This document shows positions 1 through 7,316 of a DNA stretch of 23,856 nt, in pieces (position 1 is the stretch's first letter; every line of letters begins with the position of its first letter). Below the pieces are notes generated by a model, which did not search any database, was not told the origin of the DNA, and saw only the letters and a program-made list of their open reading frames with translations. The stretch lies in the NCBI GenBank assembly GCA_964561005.1, contig CAZLNO010000061.1, positions 1 to 23,856 on the forward strand. Direction: 5' to 3'. The translations under genes were made by a program, and so were the position numbers. Source of the DNA: CAZLNO01 sp964561005. Lineage in GTDB: Bacteria; Pseudomonadota; Alphaproteobacteria; Kiloniellales; Rhodovibrionaceae.

Positions 1-204
1 GATCCGGCCGCGCCGGCGCTGGTGATCCGGCCGCGCCAGCCGCGCCTGCACACCCGCCACGCCGGGCCGGCCGTGGATGACATCGCCGACATCGTCGGCA
101 AGCCGGATCGCCTGATGCTGGGCCTGCGCAAGGTCGGTCCGAACGTCCTGGGCAGCGCGCGGCAGGAGGCCTTCCTGCGCTGGGCCTGCGGACGGGCGCC
201 GTGA
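1..204 (+). CDS. C-terminal fragment of an unidentified protein
   Basis: An open frame enters from the left edge and ends at TGA 202-204, leaving 67 codons of a gene whose start lies outside the window. GC-rich third positions and a balanced amino-acid composition (a stretch around VDDIADIVGKPDRLMLGLRKVG) look like real coding sequence. I do not recognise the family and assign no function. The first 36 bases contain a 14-base direct repeat (1-14 and 23-36) in different reading frames. A hairpin with a T-run follows about 120 bases later (327-359) and could terminate this transcript. Confidence 0.55.
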   Translation, partial: DPAAPALVIRPRQPRLHTRHAGPAVDDIADIVGKPDRLMLGLRKVGPNVLGSARQEAFLRWACGRAP

Positions 205-326
205 GCACGGCGTCCGCACGGCGTGTACATCGACGCTGACGCGTGTCCGCCATCGCTTTCGCGGTTTTCCGGGTGTCTCCGGCGCCGATGTTGACGGATG
301 TAGACGTCTGCGGACGTCGCCGCGGG

Positions 327-411
327 GTTCGGGCTCCCGTCCGCGCCCCGAACGTTTTTGTGTCACCGCCATCGGTGAAACGTTCGGGGCGGGGACAGAG
401 CCCCCGCCCCG
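327..411. repeat. Dispersed double-hairpin element, copy 1 (terminator-like)
   Basis: Nested palindromes in the gap between the partial gene and fdhD. A 7-bp stem (327-333 with 347-353) is followed by GTTTTT, which resembles an intrinsic terminator. The arm 344-357 is also a perfect inverted repeat of 378-391, enclosing a small hairpin (363-368 with 373-378). A 10-bp GC stem (385-394 with 402-411) with a 7-base loop containing CAGAG closes the unit. The same order of parts and the same core CGCCCCGAACGTTTTT recur at 8805-8917, so this is a repeated element and not a unique terminator. Confidence 0.7.
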
Positions 412-595
412 CAACTGCCTTGGTGAATTGTATCGTGGCGCGGGATATCGAACGCAGATTGTGCATGCCGTAATGCGTCACAGGGCGTTGGTTGGAACGG
501 AAGAAGAACACTTTGCCGGATATCGGAACGGAAGTCAAGATTCGCAACTCGTCCGTGGTCCGGCGCCGACCTCCGGCCTGAACACCGCCGCCCCT

Positions 596-635
596 CGCGG
601 TTCGCCGGCGTGGCGCGTGCGCGGTTCGCCGGCGT
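596..635 (+). repeat. 16-bp direct repeat pair upstream of fdhD
   Basis: The 16-mer CGCGGTTCGCCGGCGT occurs at 596-611 and again at 620-635, a 24-bp period. The second copy abuts the predicted fdhD -35 box, so the pair could be regulator sites. It may equally be a chance duplication. The remainder of 205-707 shows no convincing gene. Confidence 0.45.
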
Positions 636-636
636 C

Positions 637-665
637 TTGGATCGCTTGCCTGTATCGCGCATATT
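637..665 (+). promoter_or_regulatory. Candidate promoter of the fdhD operon
   Basis: TTGGAT (637-642) and CATATT (660-665) are spaced by 17 bp, 42 bp upstream of the fdhD start. The -10 is in a short AT-rich patch that stands out from its GC-rich surroundings. The -35 is a poor match, so confidence is limited. Confidence 0.4.
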
Positions 666-707
666 TACCGGCAGGTGCAAAGCAGCGACGCGCGCGGGGA
701 GGCGCCC

Positions 708-1673
708 ATGAGCGACGATACCACGACGACGCGGGATGGGGCGGCCGAGGTGCGCGAGGTCCGGCGCGCCCGACCCAGGGCGACGGACGCGCGCACGCTC
801 TCGGAGTTCCTGATCCGCCCCGACCCGGCCGACCCGCGCCTGACCGAGCGGGTGCGCGGCGTCGACCAGGACGGGCAGGACGTCGAGACGCGGGTGGTGA
901 TGGAGCGGCCGCTGACGATCTACCTGAACGGCCAGGAAATCGTCACGGCGATGACGATCAACGACTATCCGGAATACCTCGCCGTCGGCTTCCTGCTGAA
1001 CCAGAACATGCTGCGTTCGGACGACGTGATCGCCGGGATCGACTACGACGACGAGCTGGAAGTGGTCGTCGTCCGCACCGAGCGCGCGACCGACTACGAG
1101 GAGAAGCTGAAGAAGAAGACGCGCACGTCCGGCTGTGCGCAGGGCACCGTCTTCGGCGACCTGATGGAGAAGTTCGAGGAGATCGTCCTGCCCGAGGACG
1201 CCATGATCAAGACCTCCTGGCTGTACAGCCTGACGCGCAAGATCAACGCCACGCCCAGCCTCTACCTGGAGGCCGGGGCGATCCACGGCTGCGTGCTCTG
1301 CCAGGAGGACCGGCCGCTGCTCTACATGGAGGACGTCGGGCGGCACAACGCGGTGGACAAGATCGCCGGCTACATGTTCCTGCACGACGTCTCGCCGGCC
1401 GACAAGATCTTCTACACCACCGGTCGTCTCACTTCCGAAATGGTCATCAAGACGGTGCAGATGGAAATTCCCATCCTGGCCTCGCGCTCGGGCTTCACGG
1501 CCTGGGGCGTCGATCTGGCGCGCCAGGCCGGGCTCACCCTCATCGGCCGCGCCAAGGGCAAGCGCTTCATGGCGCTGTCGGGCGCGCAGCGCATCGTCCG
1601 CGATGTCGACCCGGCCCGGCTCGCCGAGGAGGAGCCGAAGCACCAGCGCAAGGGCGCGCGCGGCGATGCTTGA
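708..1673 (+). CDS. fdhD: Formate dehydrogenase accessory sulfurtransferase FdhD
   Basis: FdhD-family protein of 321 aa. The family transfers sulfur, received from a cysteine desulfurase, to the molybdenum cofactor of formate dehydrogenase in the cytoplasm. The diagnostic stretch DVGRHNAVDK is at about residues 209-218. In place of the CxxC expected near residue 120 in E. coli FdhD, only one Cys is seen there (GCAQG, Cys143), while a CVLC pair lies at 195-198 just before the DVGRHNAVDK motif. ATG 708 is chosen because GGGGAGG lies five bases upstream; an in-frame GTG at 675 has no better support. The gene overlaps mobA by 8 bases. No formate dehydrogenase structural gene is visible in the window. 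Confidence 0.92.
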   Translation: MSDDTTTTRDGAAEVREVRRARPRATDARTLSEFLIRPDPADPRLTERVRGVDQDGQDVETRVVMERPLTIYLNGQEIVTAMTINDYPEYLAVGFLLNQNMLRSDDVIAGIDYDDELEVVVVRTERATDYEEKLKKKTRTSGCAQGTVFGDLMEKFEEIVLPEDAMIKTSWLYSLTRKINATPSLYLEAGAIHGCVLCQEDRPLLYMEDVGRHNAVDKIAGYMFLHDVSPADKIFYTTGRLTSEMVIKTVQMEIPILASRSGFTAWGVDLARQAGLTLIGRAKGKRFMALSGAQRIVRDVDPARLAEEEPKHQRKGARGDA

Positions 1674-2313
1674 GGAGCGCGACGACAAGGTCTGCGGCGT
1701 GCTCCTGGCCGGCGGTCAGTCGCGGCGCATGGGCGGCGGCGACAAGACGCTGCGCGAACTGGGCGGCAAGCCGTTGCTGGCGCACGTCATCGACCGCGCG
1801 GCGCCGCAGGTCGACGCGCTGGTCATCAACGCCAACGGCGACCCCGCGCGCTTCGAGGCCTTCGGCCTGCCGGTGGTGCCCGACGTGGTGGAGGGCTTCG
1901 CCGGGCCGCTGGCGGGGGTGCTGACCGGGATGGACTGGGCGGCGGCGAACCTGCCCGACTGTCCGTGGGTCGTCACCTTCGCCTGCGACGCGCCCTTCCT
2001 GCCGCGCGAGCTGGTGGACCGCTTTCTGACGGTGGTGCGCCAGGACGACGCCGACATGGCCTGCGCCGCCAGCCAGGGACGCAGCCACCCGGTGTTCGGC
2101 CTCTGGCCGCTGGACCTGCGCGAGGACCTGCGCGCGGCCATGCTGGAAGAGGACGTCCGCAAGGTGGACGTCTGGACCGCCCGGCACCGCCTGGCGACCG
2201 TGCCCTTCGAGCTGCTGTACACGCCGAAGGGGCCGGTCGACCCCTTCTTCAACGCCAATCACCCGGAGGACCTGGCGGAGGCCGAGCGGCTGCTCGCGAG
2301 CCTCGGCGGCTGA
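1666..2313 (+). CDS. mobA: Molybdenum cofactor guanylyltransferase MobA
   Basis: 215-aa MobA/NTP-transferase-like protein. The family attaches GMP from GTP to Mo-molybdopterin, producing the guanine dinucleotide cofactor used by DMSO-reductase-type enzymes such as formate dehydrogenase. The N-terminal nucleotide-binding loop reads LLAGGQSRRMGGGDKTL (residues 13-29), with Lys27 in the expected place and one extra Gly in the loop. A second hallmark, CDAPFLP, places the metal-binding Asp at 108. Start ATG 1666 lies inside the end of fdhD, so the two are probably translationally coupled. Co-transcription with fdhD fits a shared role in formate dehydrogenase maturation. Confidence 0.92.
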   Translation: MLEERDDKVCGVLLAGGQSRRMGGGDKTLRELGGKPLLAHVIDRAAPQVDALVINANGDPARFEAFGLPVVPDVVEGFAGPLAGVLTGMDWAAANLPDCPWVVTFACDAPFLPRELVDRFLTVVRQDDADMACAASQGRSHPVFGLWPLDLREDLRAAMLEEDVRKVDVWTARHRLATVPFELLYTPKGPVDPFFNANHPEDLAEAERLLASLGG

Positions 2314-2354
2314 CCGCCCCGCCCCCGCCGCCCGTCGCATCACGGCAAGCGACC

Positions 2355-3329
2355 ATGCTGCACGTCTATGGCATCCATGATGGAAAGCTCGCGGTTCTTG
2401 AGGGTGTCACCCCGGAGTCGGCGTCGCCGGCCGAGGCGGTGTGGATCGACCTGGTGGCGCCGAGCGAGCGCGAGGAGGAGGCCGTCGAGCGCTGGCTGGG
2501 CATCGACATCCCGACGCGCGAGGAGCGGGAGGAGATCGAGGCCTCCAGCCGGCTGTACGAGCAGGACGGCGCGGCCTTCATGACGGCGACCCTGGTCAGC
2601 CGCGCCGACACGCCGCGCCCGGAAAGCTCCGTCGTCACCTTCATCCTGAATGCCGGCGCGCTCGTGACCGTCCGCTACGCGGAGCTGAAGGCCTTCGACA
2701 CCTTTGTTCGGCAATCGCAACGCCAGGCCCCGCGCCACGCCACCGGCCAGACCCTGCTGGCGGGACTGCTGGACGCCGTGGTCGACCGCCTGGCCGACGT
2801 GCTGGAGGCGGTCGGCGCCGGGTTGGACGAGGTCTCCCGCCAGGCCTTCGCCGACGACGGCAGCAAGAAGACCGGCCGCGACTTCCAGGCGCTGCTGGGC
2901 CGCATCGGGCGCAACGGCGACCTGATCTCCAAGGCCGGGGAGAGCCTGGTCAGCCTGGCGCGCCTGATCGCCTTCGCCCGCCAGCTTGACGCGGTGCGCG
3001 GGGACCACGCGGTGGCCGCGCGTTTCAAGACGCTGGCGCAGGACGTCGCCTCGCTGAACGACCACACCGGCTTTTTGAACAACAAGATCGGCTTCCTTCT
3101 CGACGCCATCTTCGGCATGATCAGCATCGAGCAGAACGCCACGATCAAGATTTTCTCCGTCGTCGCGGTGATCTTCCTGCCGCCGACGCTGATCGCCAGC
3201 ATCTACGGCATGAACTTCGAATACATGCCGGAGCTGGGCTGGCCCTTCGGCTACCCGCTGGCGCTGCTGCTCATGCTGGTCTCGGCGGTCCTGCCCTATG
3301 CGCTGTTCAAGTATCGGGGCTGGCTGTAG
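2355..3329 (+). CDS. CorA/ZntB-family divalent cation transporter
   Basis: 324-aa protein of the CorA superfamily, inner-membrane pentamers that move Mg2+, Co2+ or Zn2+. It has a long soluble N-terminal domain and helical stalk, then two C-terminal membrane helices. TM1 (about residues 265-285) ends in the signature YGMNF and TM2 is the last 20-25 residues, closing on the short basic tail KYRGWL. The substrate cannot be read from sequence; the overall look is nearer the CorA/ZntB-like branch common in alphaproteobacteria. ATG 2355 begins a natural N-terminus (MLHVYGI) but has a weak ribosome site. It follows mobA by 41 bases on the same strand. Confidence 0.88.
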   Translation: MLHVYGIHDGKLAVLEGVTPESASPAEAVWIDLVAPSEREEEAVERWLGIDIPTREEREEIEASSRLYEQDGAAFMTATLVSRADTPRPESSVVTFILNAGALVTVRYAELKAFDTFVRQSQRQAPRHATGQTLLAGLLDAVVDRLADVLEAVGAGLDEVSRQAFADDGSKKTGRDFQALLGRIGRNGDLISKAGESLVSLARLIAFARQLDAVRGDHAVAARFKTLAQDVASLNDHTGFLNNKIGFLLDAIFGMISIEQNATIKIFSVVAVIFLPPTLIASIYGMNFEYMPELGWPFGYPLALLLMLVSAVLPYALFKYRGWL

Positions 3330-3355
3330 TCGTTACGCAACGGGAACGAAATCGG

Positions 3356-4528
3356 GTGTCATCCTGGAATGACGATGAGCCGGAATTGCTGACGCTGCTG
3401 CGCGTCGGCCGCGTCCACGCGCCGGAGCGGCTGGAGGCCACCGACATCCTGATGGCCGGCGGGCGCATCGCGGCGCTGGGCCGCGGGCTTGAGCCGCCGC
3501 CCGGCTGGCCGGTGCGGGTCGTGGAGGCGCGCGAGCTCACCGCCGTGCCCGCCTTTATCGACCAGCACGTCCACGTCACCGGCGGCGGCGGGGAGGGCGG
3601 CTTCGCCACCCGCTGCCCGGAGATCACGGCCGCGGAGATCGCCGCCGCGGGGATCGGAACGGTCGTCGGCGTGCTGGGCACCGACAGCGTCAGCCGCTCC
3701 CCGGCCGACCTGCTGGCCAAGGTGCGCGGCCTGCGCGCGGAGGGCATCGACGCCTACATGTACACCGGCGCCTACCGGGTACCGCCGCCGACGCTGACCG
3801 GCGACCTGCAGCGCGACCTGGCGTGGATTCCCGAGGTCATCGGTTTGGGCGAGCTGGCGATCTCCGACCACCGCTCCAGCCAGCCGAGCGACGCCGAGAT
3901 CGCGCGGCTGGTCAGCGAGGTGCGCGTCGGCGCCATGCTGGCCGGCAAGCGCGGCATCTGCCACTTCCATGTGGGCGACGGCGAGCGCGGTCTGTCGCCG
4001 CTGCGGCGCCTGCTGTCGGAGACCGAGATTCCCGCCGACCAGGTCATTCCGACGCACGTCAACCGGCGGCCGGCGCTGCTGGCGGACGCCGCCGATTATG
4101 CGAAGACCTTCGCCGCCAGCGTGGACGTCACCGCCTTCGACGACGCCGGGCCGGACGACCTTTCCGGCTTCGACGGGGTGCGCCGGCTGCTGGAGCTTGG
4201 CGTGCCGGCGGCGCGGATCACCATGAGCTCGGACTGCAACGGCAGCCTGCCGAGCTTCGACGAACGGGGCCGCTATCTGGGCATGCGGGTGGCGACGAAC
4301 GCCCGGCTGCTCGCCGACTGGCGGCGGCTGGTGCGCGAGGATGTGCTGCCGCTCGAGGATGCCCTGGGGCTGATCGCCGGCAACGTCGCCCGCGTGCTGG
4401 GCCTGGAGGCGCGCAAGGGCCGGCTGGCGGCGGGCCACGACGCCGACATCACCCTGCTGGACGCCGATCTCCAGCCGCGGCGCACCTTCGTGGCGGGGCG
4501 CTGCGTCCACGATGCCGCTGATGGCTGA
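3356..4528 (+). CDS. Isoaspartyl dipeptidase-like amidohydrolase (IadA family)
   Basis: 390-aa amidohydrolase-superfamily enzyme closest in motifs to beta-aspartyl dipeptidase IadA, which removes isoaspartyl residues from dipeptides. Visible signatures are the metal HxH in FIDQHVHVTGGGGEGG, then SDHRSS, HFHVGD, THVNR and the catalytic-Asp loop SSDCNGS. In E. coli IadA a carboxylated Lys bridges the two metals in the segment before ISDHRS; here the aligned residue is Glu166 (GELAISDHRS), as in amidohydrolase subtypes that bridge with Glu. The start is GTG 3356; no ATG lies nearby and the ribosome site is weak. It sits 26 bases after the CorA gene and may be co-transcribed. Substrate specificity is inferred only from motif similarity. 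Confidence 0.82.
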   Translation: MSSWNDDEPELLTLLRVGRVHAPERLEATDILMAGGRIAALGRGLEPPPGWPVRVVEARELTAVPAFIDQHVHVTGGGGEGGFATRCPEITAAEIAAAGIGTVVGVLGTDSVSRSPADLLAKVRGLRAEGIDAYMYTGAYRVPPPTLTGDLQRDLAWIPEVIGLGELAISDHRSSQPSDAEIARLVSEVRVGAMLAGKRGICHFHVGDGERGLSPLRRLLSETEIPADQVIPTHVNRRPALLADAADYAKTFAASVDVTAFDDAGPDDLSGFDGVRRLLELGVPAARITMSSDCNGSLPSFDERGRYLGMRVATNARLLADWRRLVREDVLPLEDALGLIAGNVARVLGLEARKGRLAAGHDADITLLDADLQPRRTFVAGRCVHDAADG

Positions 4529-4542
4529 GGCGTCGCACGCCA

Positions 4543-4576
4543 TTGTTCGCGATGGACAAACCGTCTATTTTGTCCA
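4543..4576 (+). promoter_or_regulatory. Toxin-antitoxin promoter with overlapping operator
   Basis: TTGTTC (4543-4548) and TATTTT (4566-4571) are 17 bp apart. A perfect 8-bp inverted repeat, TGGACAAA (4553-4560) and TTTGTCCA (4569-4576), spans the spacer and covers the -10. Phd/YefM-type antitoxins usually repress their own operon through such palindromes, so autoregulation is expected. Confidence 0.7.
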
Positions 4577-4591
4577 GAGAGGAGGCCCCAC

Positions 4592-4843
4592 ATGCGGTAC
4601 ATTTCGGCCACGGAGGCCAAGCAGCGACTGTCGGCCGTCATCGACGCCGCGCAGCGGGAACCGATCGTTATCCGTCGGCAGAAGCGCGACGCGGCCGTTC
4701 TCATGTCGGCCCGGGAGTACGAACGTCTGCGCGGATTGAACGCCGAGGCATTTCAACAGTTGTGCGATCGCGTGGGCGAACGAGCGCGCGAGCGTGGGCT
4801 GACCCCGGCAAAGCTGGCGGAAATCCTGGAAGACGATGCATGA
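4592..4843 (+). CDS. Phd/YefM-family antitoxin
   Basis: 83-aa antitoxin. The N-terminal Phd/YefM fold is recognisable (RYISATEAKQRLSAVIDAA, then PIVIRRQKRDAAVLMSAREYERL), and this half normally binds the operator. The charged C-terminal third would wrap the toxin. AGGAGG at 4580-4585 precedes the ATG by six bases, a strong ribosome site suited to making more antitoxin than toxin. Its TGA overlaps the toxin start by 8 bases, indicating translational coupling. Confidence 0.88.
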   Translation: MRYISATEAKQRLSAVIDAAQREPIVIRRQKRDAAVLMSAREYERLRGLNAEAFQQLCDRVGERARERGLTPAKLAEILEDDA

Positions 4844-5243
4844 TCGGCGCGTCGTCGTCGACACGAATGCGCTGATCAGTCGCTTGCTGTTGCCGGATTC
4901 GACCGCGGCGCGGGCCGTTCGACGTGCCGTGGATACCTGCGAGGTTCTGTCCTCCGACGACACGCTCGATGAACTCGCGGACGTGCTGTCGCGCTCGAAG
5001 TTCGATTCCTACGTTTCCCTCGCGGAGCGGCAGGAGTTTCTTGCCGTGTTAACGCGTGTGGCCATGTGGATGCCGATCGTCCACACCGTGCGTGCCTGTC
5101 GGGATTCCCGCGACGACAAGTTCCTCGAACTGGCCCTGAACGGGGAAGCGCAGGCGATCATCAGCGGCGACGCCGACCTTCTGTCGCTGCATCCTTTTCG
5201 CGATATTGCCATTCTGACGCCGATGGACTTTCTGGCGTGGTAA
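4836..5243 (+). CDS. PIN-domain toxin (putative ribonuclease)
   Basis: 135-aa PIN-domain protein of the PIN_3 style often annotated as the toxin of a toxin-antitoxin pair. PIN toxins are Mg2+-dependent RNases that cut tRNA or mRNA. The acidic catalytic set is visible: Asp9 in VVDTNALIS, Glu46 in TLDEL, Asp94 in SRDDKFLELA and Asp112/Asp114 in SGDADLL. All are present, so the domain looks intact. Its target is unknown. It is embedded among housekeeping-type genes, and no insertion sequence is visible beside it. Confidence 0.88.
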   Translation: MHDRRVVVDTNALISRLLLPDSTAARAVRRAVDTCEVLSSDDTLDELADVLSRSKFDSYVSLAERQEFLAVLTRVAMWMPIVHTVRACRDSRDDKFLELALNGEAQAIISGDADLLSLHPFRDIAILTPMDFLAW

Positions 5244-5359
5244 AGTCGGCCGAGGAATGGACGGCCGGCGTTCGCGATCCGGAAAACGCGGATGCGGCGC
5301 TGGCCGGGATCCGGCCATCTTGACGGGTTATTCTGCCGCGACGGAAGGTTAATACAGAC

Positions 5360-5947
5360 GTGACCCTACAACTCGCCCCGCAGCCGGGGTTTCGCCAGAA
5401 CACCTGGGCCGTGCTGCCCGACGCCCTGACGACGGCGGACTGCGACCGCCTCGTCGGCGAGGCGGCGGCGCTGCGCCGGCTCACCGGGCAGTTGCTCGGC
5501 GGCGCCACGGCCGCCGAGGTGCGCCGGAGCGAGGTGGCCTGGCTGGCCGACGCGCCCGAGCACGGCTGGATCTACCGGCGCATGGCCGAGATCGCCGGGC
5601 GCCTCAACGCGGAGAACTTCCGCCATGCCCTCGACGGCTTCGACGAGGAGCTTCAGCTTGCGATGTATGCCAGTGACGTGGCCGGCCATTACGACTGGCA
5701 CGTGGATCGCGGCGGCCGGGGCGCGGCCGCGCGGCGGAAGCTGACCGTCGTCGTGCAGCTTTCCGACCCGGCGGCCTACGCGGGCGGCGACCTGGAACTG
5801 AATGTCACGGGATCGTCCGTCGCGGCGCCGCGAGCGCGCGGCACGGCGATCGCGTTTCCGTCCTACGCGCTGCACCGGGTCGCCCCGGTGACGCGCGGCT
5901 GCCGCTGTTCCCTCGTCGGCTGGCTGCACGGCCCGGATTTCGTGTAG
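5360..5947 (+). CDS. 2-oxoglutarate/Fe(II) hydroxylase, prolyl-4-hydroxylase-like
   Basis: 195-aa double-stranded beta-helix oxygenase with the prolyl-4-hydroxylase-type signature. Iron ligands are His114 and Asp116 (YDWHVDRG) and His172 (ALHRVAP). Arg182, ten residues after the last His, is where 2-oxoglutarate is normally held. It resembles PKHD-type hydroxylases, but I cannot name a substrate. GTG 5360 is used as start, with GGAAGG (5343-5348) upstream at a slightly long spacing. The 116-base gap after the toxin gene holds nothing else obvious. It is convergent with the PAS gene. Confidence 0.82.
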   Translation: MTLQLAPQPGFRQNTWAVLPDALTTADCDRLVGEAAALRRLTGQLLGGATAAEVRRSEVAWLADAPEHGWIYRRMAEIAGRLNAENFRHALDGFDEELQLAMYASDVAGHYDWHVDRGGRGAAARRKLTVVVQLSDPAAYAGGDLELNVTGSSVAAPRARGTAIAFPSYALHRVAPVTRGCRCSLVGWLHGPDFV

Positions 5948-5963
5948 GCCGCTGCCTTGGCGA

Positions 5964-6629
5964 TCACGCGGCGGCCGCCTGGATGAGTTCGAAGAGCTTG
6001 CCCTCCGCCCGCGGCGGCTCCTCGCCGTTGCGCTCCAGATAGATGCCGAGGATCATGATGTCGATGTCCCGGCCGTTGCGCGCGCAGGGCAGGGCAAGCC
6101 GGTGCAGATTCACGCCCATCCCGTCCGGGTCCGTCAGGCCCAGGATATCGTACTGCGGCCGCCGCTCGTGCAGCGCCCTGCGCTGCGGGGCAAGAACGCG
6201 GTGCTGGGTCTCGGGCGGCGCCACGTCGTTCAGGTATCGCCCGGAATAGTCGGCGTCGTGGTACTCGATCAGCCGCCGCCCCACCACGCGCAGCTTGAAG
6301 CGCTCGCCGTCGCTGTCGACCTCGTTGATCGAGAGGTTGCCGATCCAGGGCTGCAGGTCGGTGAAGCGCAGGTCCGCGTGCGCCGGCAGCCGGCCGCCCT
6401 GACGACGGCGGTTCCAGAGGGCCAGAAGCTGCGACAGCCGCTCATGCCGCACCTCCGGCAGGCCCTGGGGACCGCCGGGGAGGGTGGATTCGGAAAGCTT
6501 GTCGGCCAACTTCAGGGTGCGGAGGTGGACCTCGTAGAAAGAGGCGCCGAGTTCATAGGCGAGCTCCTCGGTGGACAAGCCCCGCAGGAGTCCGCGAAGA
6601 AGCCTGCGATCGAAAGGTTTGAGTTCCAT
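5964..6629 (-). CDS. HTH-like plus PAS_5 domain protein
   Basis: 221-aa protein in two parts. Residues about 1-50 contain a helix-turn-helix-like stretch (LSTEELAYELGASFYEVHLRTLKLADKL), reminiscent of LuxR-type DNA-binding helices. Residues about 75-205 match the PAS_5 style widespread in alphaproteobacteria (ADLRFTDLQPWIGNLSI, then RRLIEYHDADYSGRYL). PAS_5 proteins are mostly uncharacterised; a ligand- or redox-sensing regulator is inference. The start ATG is preceded by GAGGTGG. No membrane segment or kinase domain is present. A candidate promoter lies at 6663-6691, so it is probably monocistronic. Confidence 0.75.
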   Translation of the reverse strand: MELKPFDRRLLRGLLRGLSTEELAYELGASFYEVHLRTLKLADKLSESTLPGGPQGLPEVRHERLSQLLALWNRRRQGGRLPAHADLRFTDLQPWIGNLSINEVDSDGERFKLRVVGRRLIEYHDADYSGRYLNDVAPPETQHRVLAPQRRALHERRPQYDILGLTDPDGMGVNLHRLALPCARNGRDIDIMILGIYLERNGEEPPRAEGKLFELIQAAAA

Positions 6630-6662
6630 GCCACCTCGTCTGTCTGGAACCTCTTTATCGGG

Positions 6663-6691
6663 AAGCTATCTCACTAGGCGGACATTTGCAA
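6663..6691 (-). promoter_or_regulatory. Candidate promoter of the PAS_5 gene
   Basis: Read on the minus strand, TTGCAA (6691-6686) and TAGCTT (6668-6663) are separated by 17 bp and end about 33 bases before the start codon. The match to the sigma-70 consensus is moderate. Confidence 0.35.
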
Positions 6692-6926
6692 CTTGATGGT
6701 ACAGTTTTACGGTAAAGACTCTTTAACAGAAATTCCGTTCTTGATCATAAAAGAATTAAAGTTCATGTTTTGATCTGAATCGGGTACCAGTTGAGTCGAT
6801 TGGCCAAGATATTCGTAACCCGGATCGCGTGCGGTAACCATATCATGATGACATCGGCGGGCGTGATTTAAATATCGACTCCAAATCTATCGGGTTCCCG
6901 GCGACCAGCGACCACGTGCCTTCGCC
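6692..6926. other. AT-rich intergenic spacer
   Basis: This stretch between the divergent PAS_5 and gatC genes is conspicuously AT-rich in an otherwise GC-rich window, with runs such as TTTAAATAT and AAAGAATTAAAG. No frame with a ribosome site is convincing on either strand. It could hold regulator sites or a small RNA, but I see no structure that proves either. Confidence 0.5.
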
Positions 6927-6955
6927 TTGCGAGCCTCGGGGCCCGGTGCTAGGGT
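6927..6955 (+). promoter_or_regulatory. Promoter of gatCA
   Basis: TTGCGA (6927-6932) and TAGGGT (6950-6955) with a 17-bp spacer, about 70 bases before the gatC ATG. The pattern is like other candidate promoters in this window. Confidence 0.45.
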
Positions 6956-7025
6956 CCGCGCGCCGCGCCGGAGGGCTGCCCAGCTTGCCGGTCGCGCCGT
7001 TTCCGAACAAGGAGGACAGCAGAGC

Positions 7026-7313
7026 ATGGCGGTCGACAGGGACACCGTCCTGCACGTGGCGAAGCTGGCGAGGATTCGCCTGGAGCCGGAGCAGCACGAA
7101 TCGCTGACCCAGGAGCTCTCCAACATCATCCGCTGGGTGGAGCAGCTCGGCGAGCTCGACACCGAGGGGGTCGAGCCGATGACCAGCGTGGCCGAGATGC
7201 AGCTCCCCATGCGCGAGGACGCCGTCGCCGACGGCGACCGTCAGGGCGACATTCTCGCCAACGCGCCGGAAAGCAGGCACGGCTTCTTCGTCGTGCCCAG
7301 GGTGGTGGAGTAG
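7026..7313 (+). CDS. gatC: Glu/Asp-tRNA amidotransferase subunit C
   Basis: 95 aa, the usual GatC length. GatC is the small belt subunit that holds GatA and GatB together in the amidotransferase converting Glu-tRNA(Gln) and/or Asp-tRNA(Asn) to the amidated forms. Typical features are VLHVAKLARIRLE at the N-terminus, the central LGELDTEGVEPMTSV and the C-terminal APESRHGFFVVPRVVE. AAGGAGG at 7009-7015 lies ten bases before ATG 7026. gatA begins three bases after the stop. Confidence 0.96.
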   Translation: MAVDRDTVLHVAKLARIRLEPEQHESLTQELSNIIRWVEQLGELDTEGVEPMTSVAEMQLPMREDAVADGDRQGDILANAPESRHGFFVVPRVVE

Positions 7314-7316
7314 GCG

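Noticed and set aside
428..1924. A long plus-strand frame overlapping fdhD and mobA
   Set aside because: The translation in the overlap is Arg/Pro/Gly-rich and conflicts with fdhD and mobA, which have clear family motifs.
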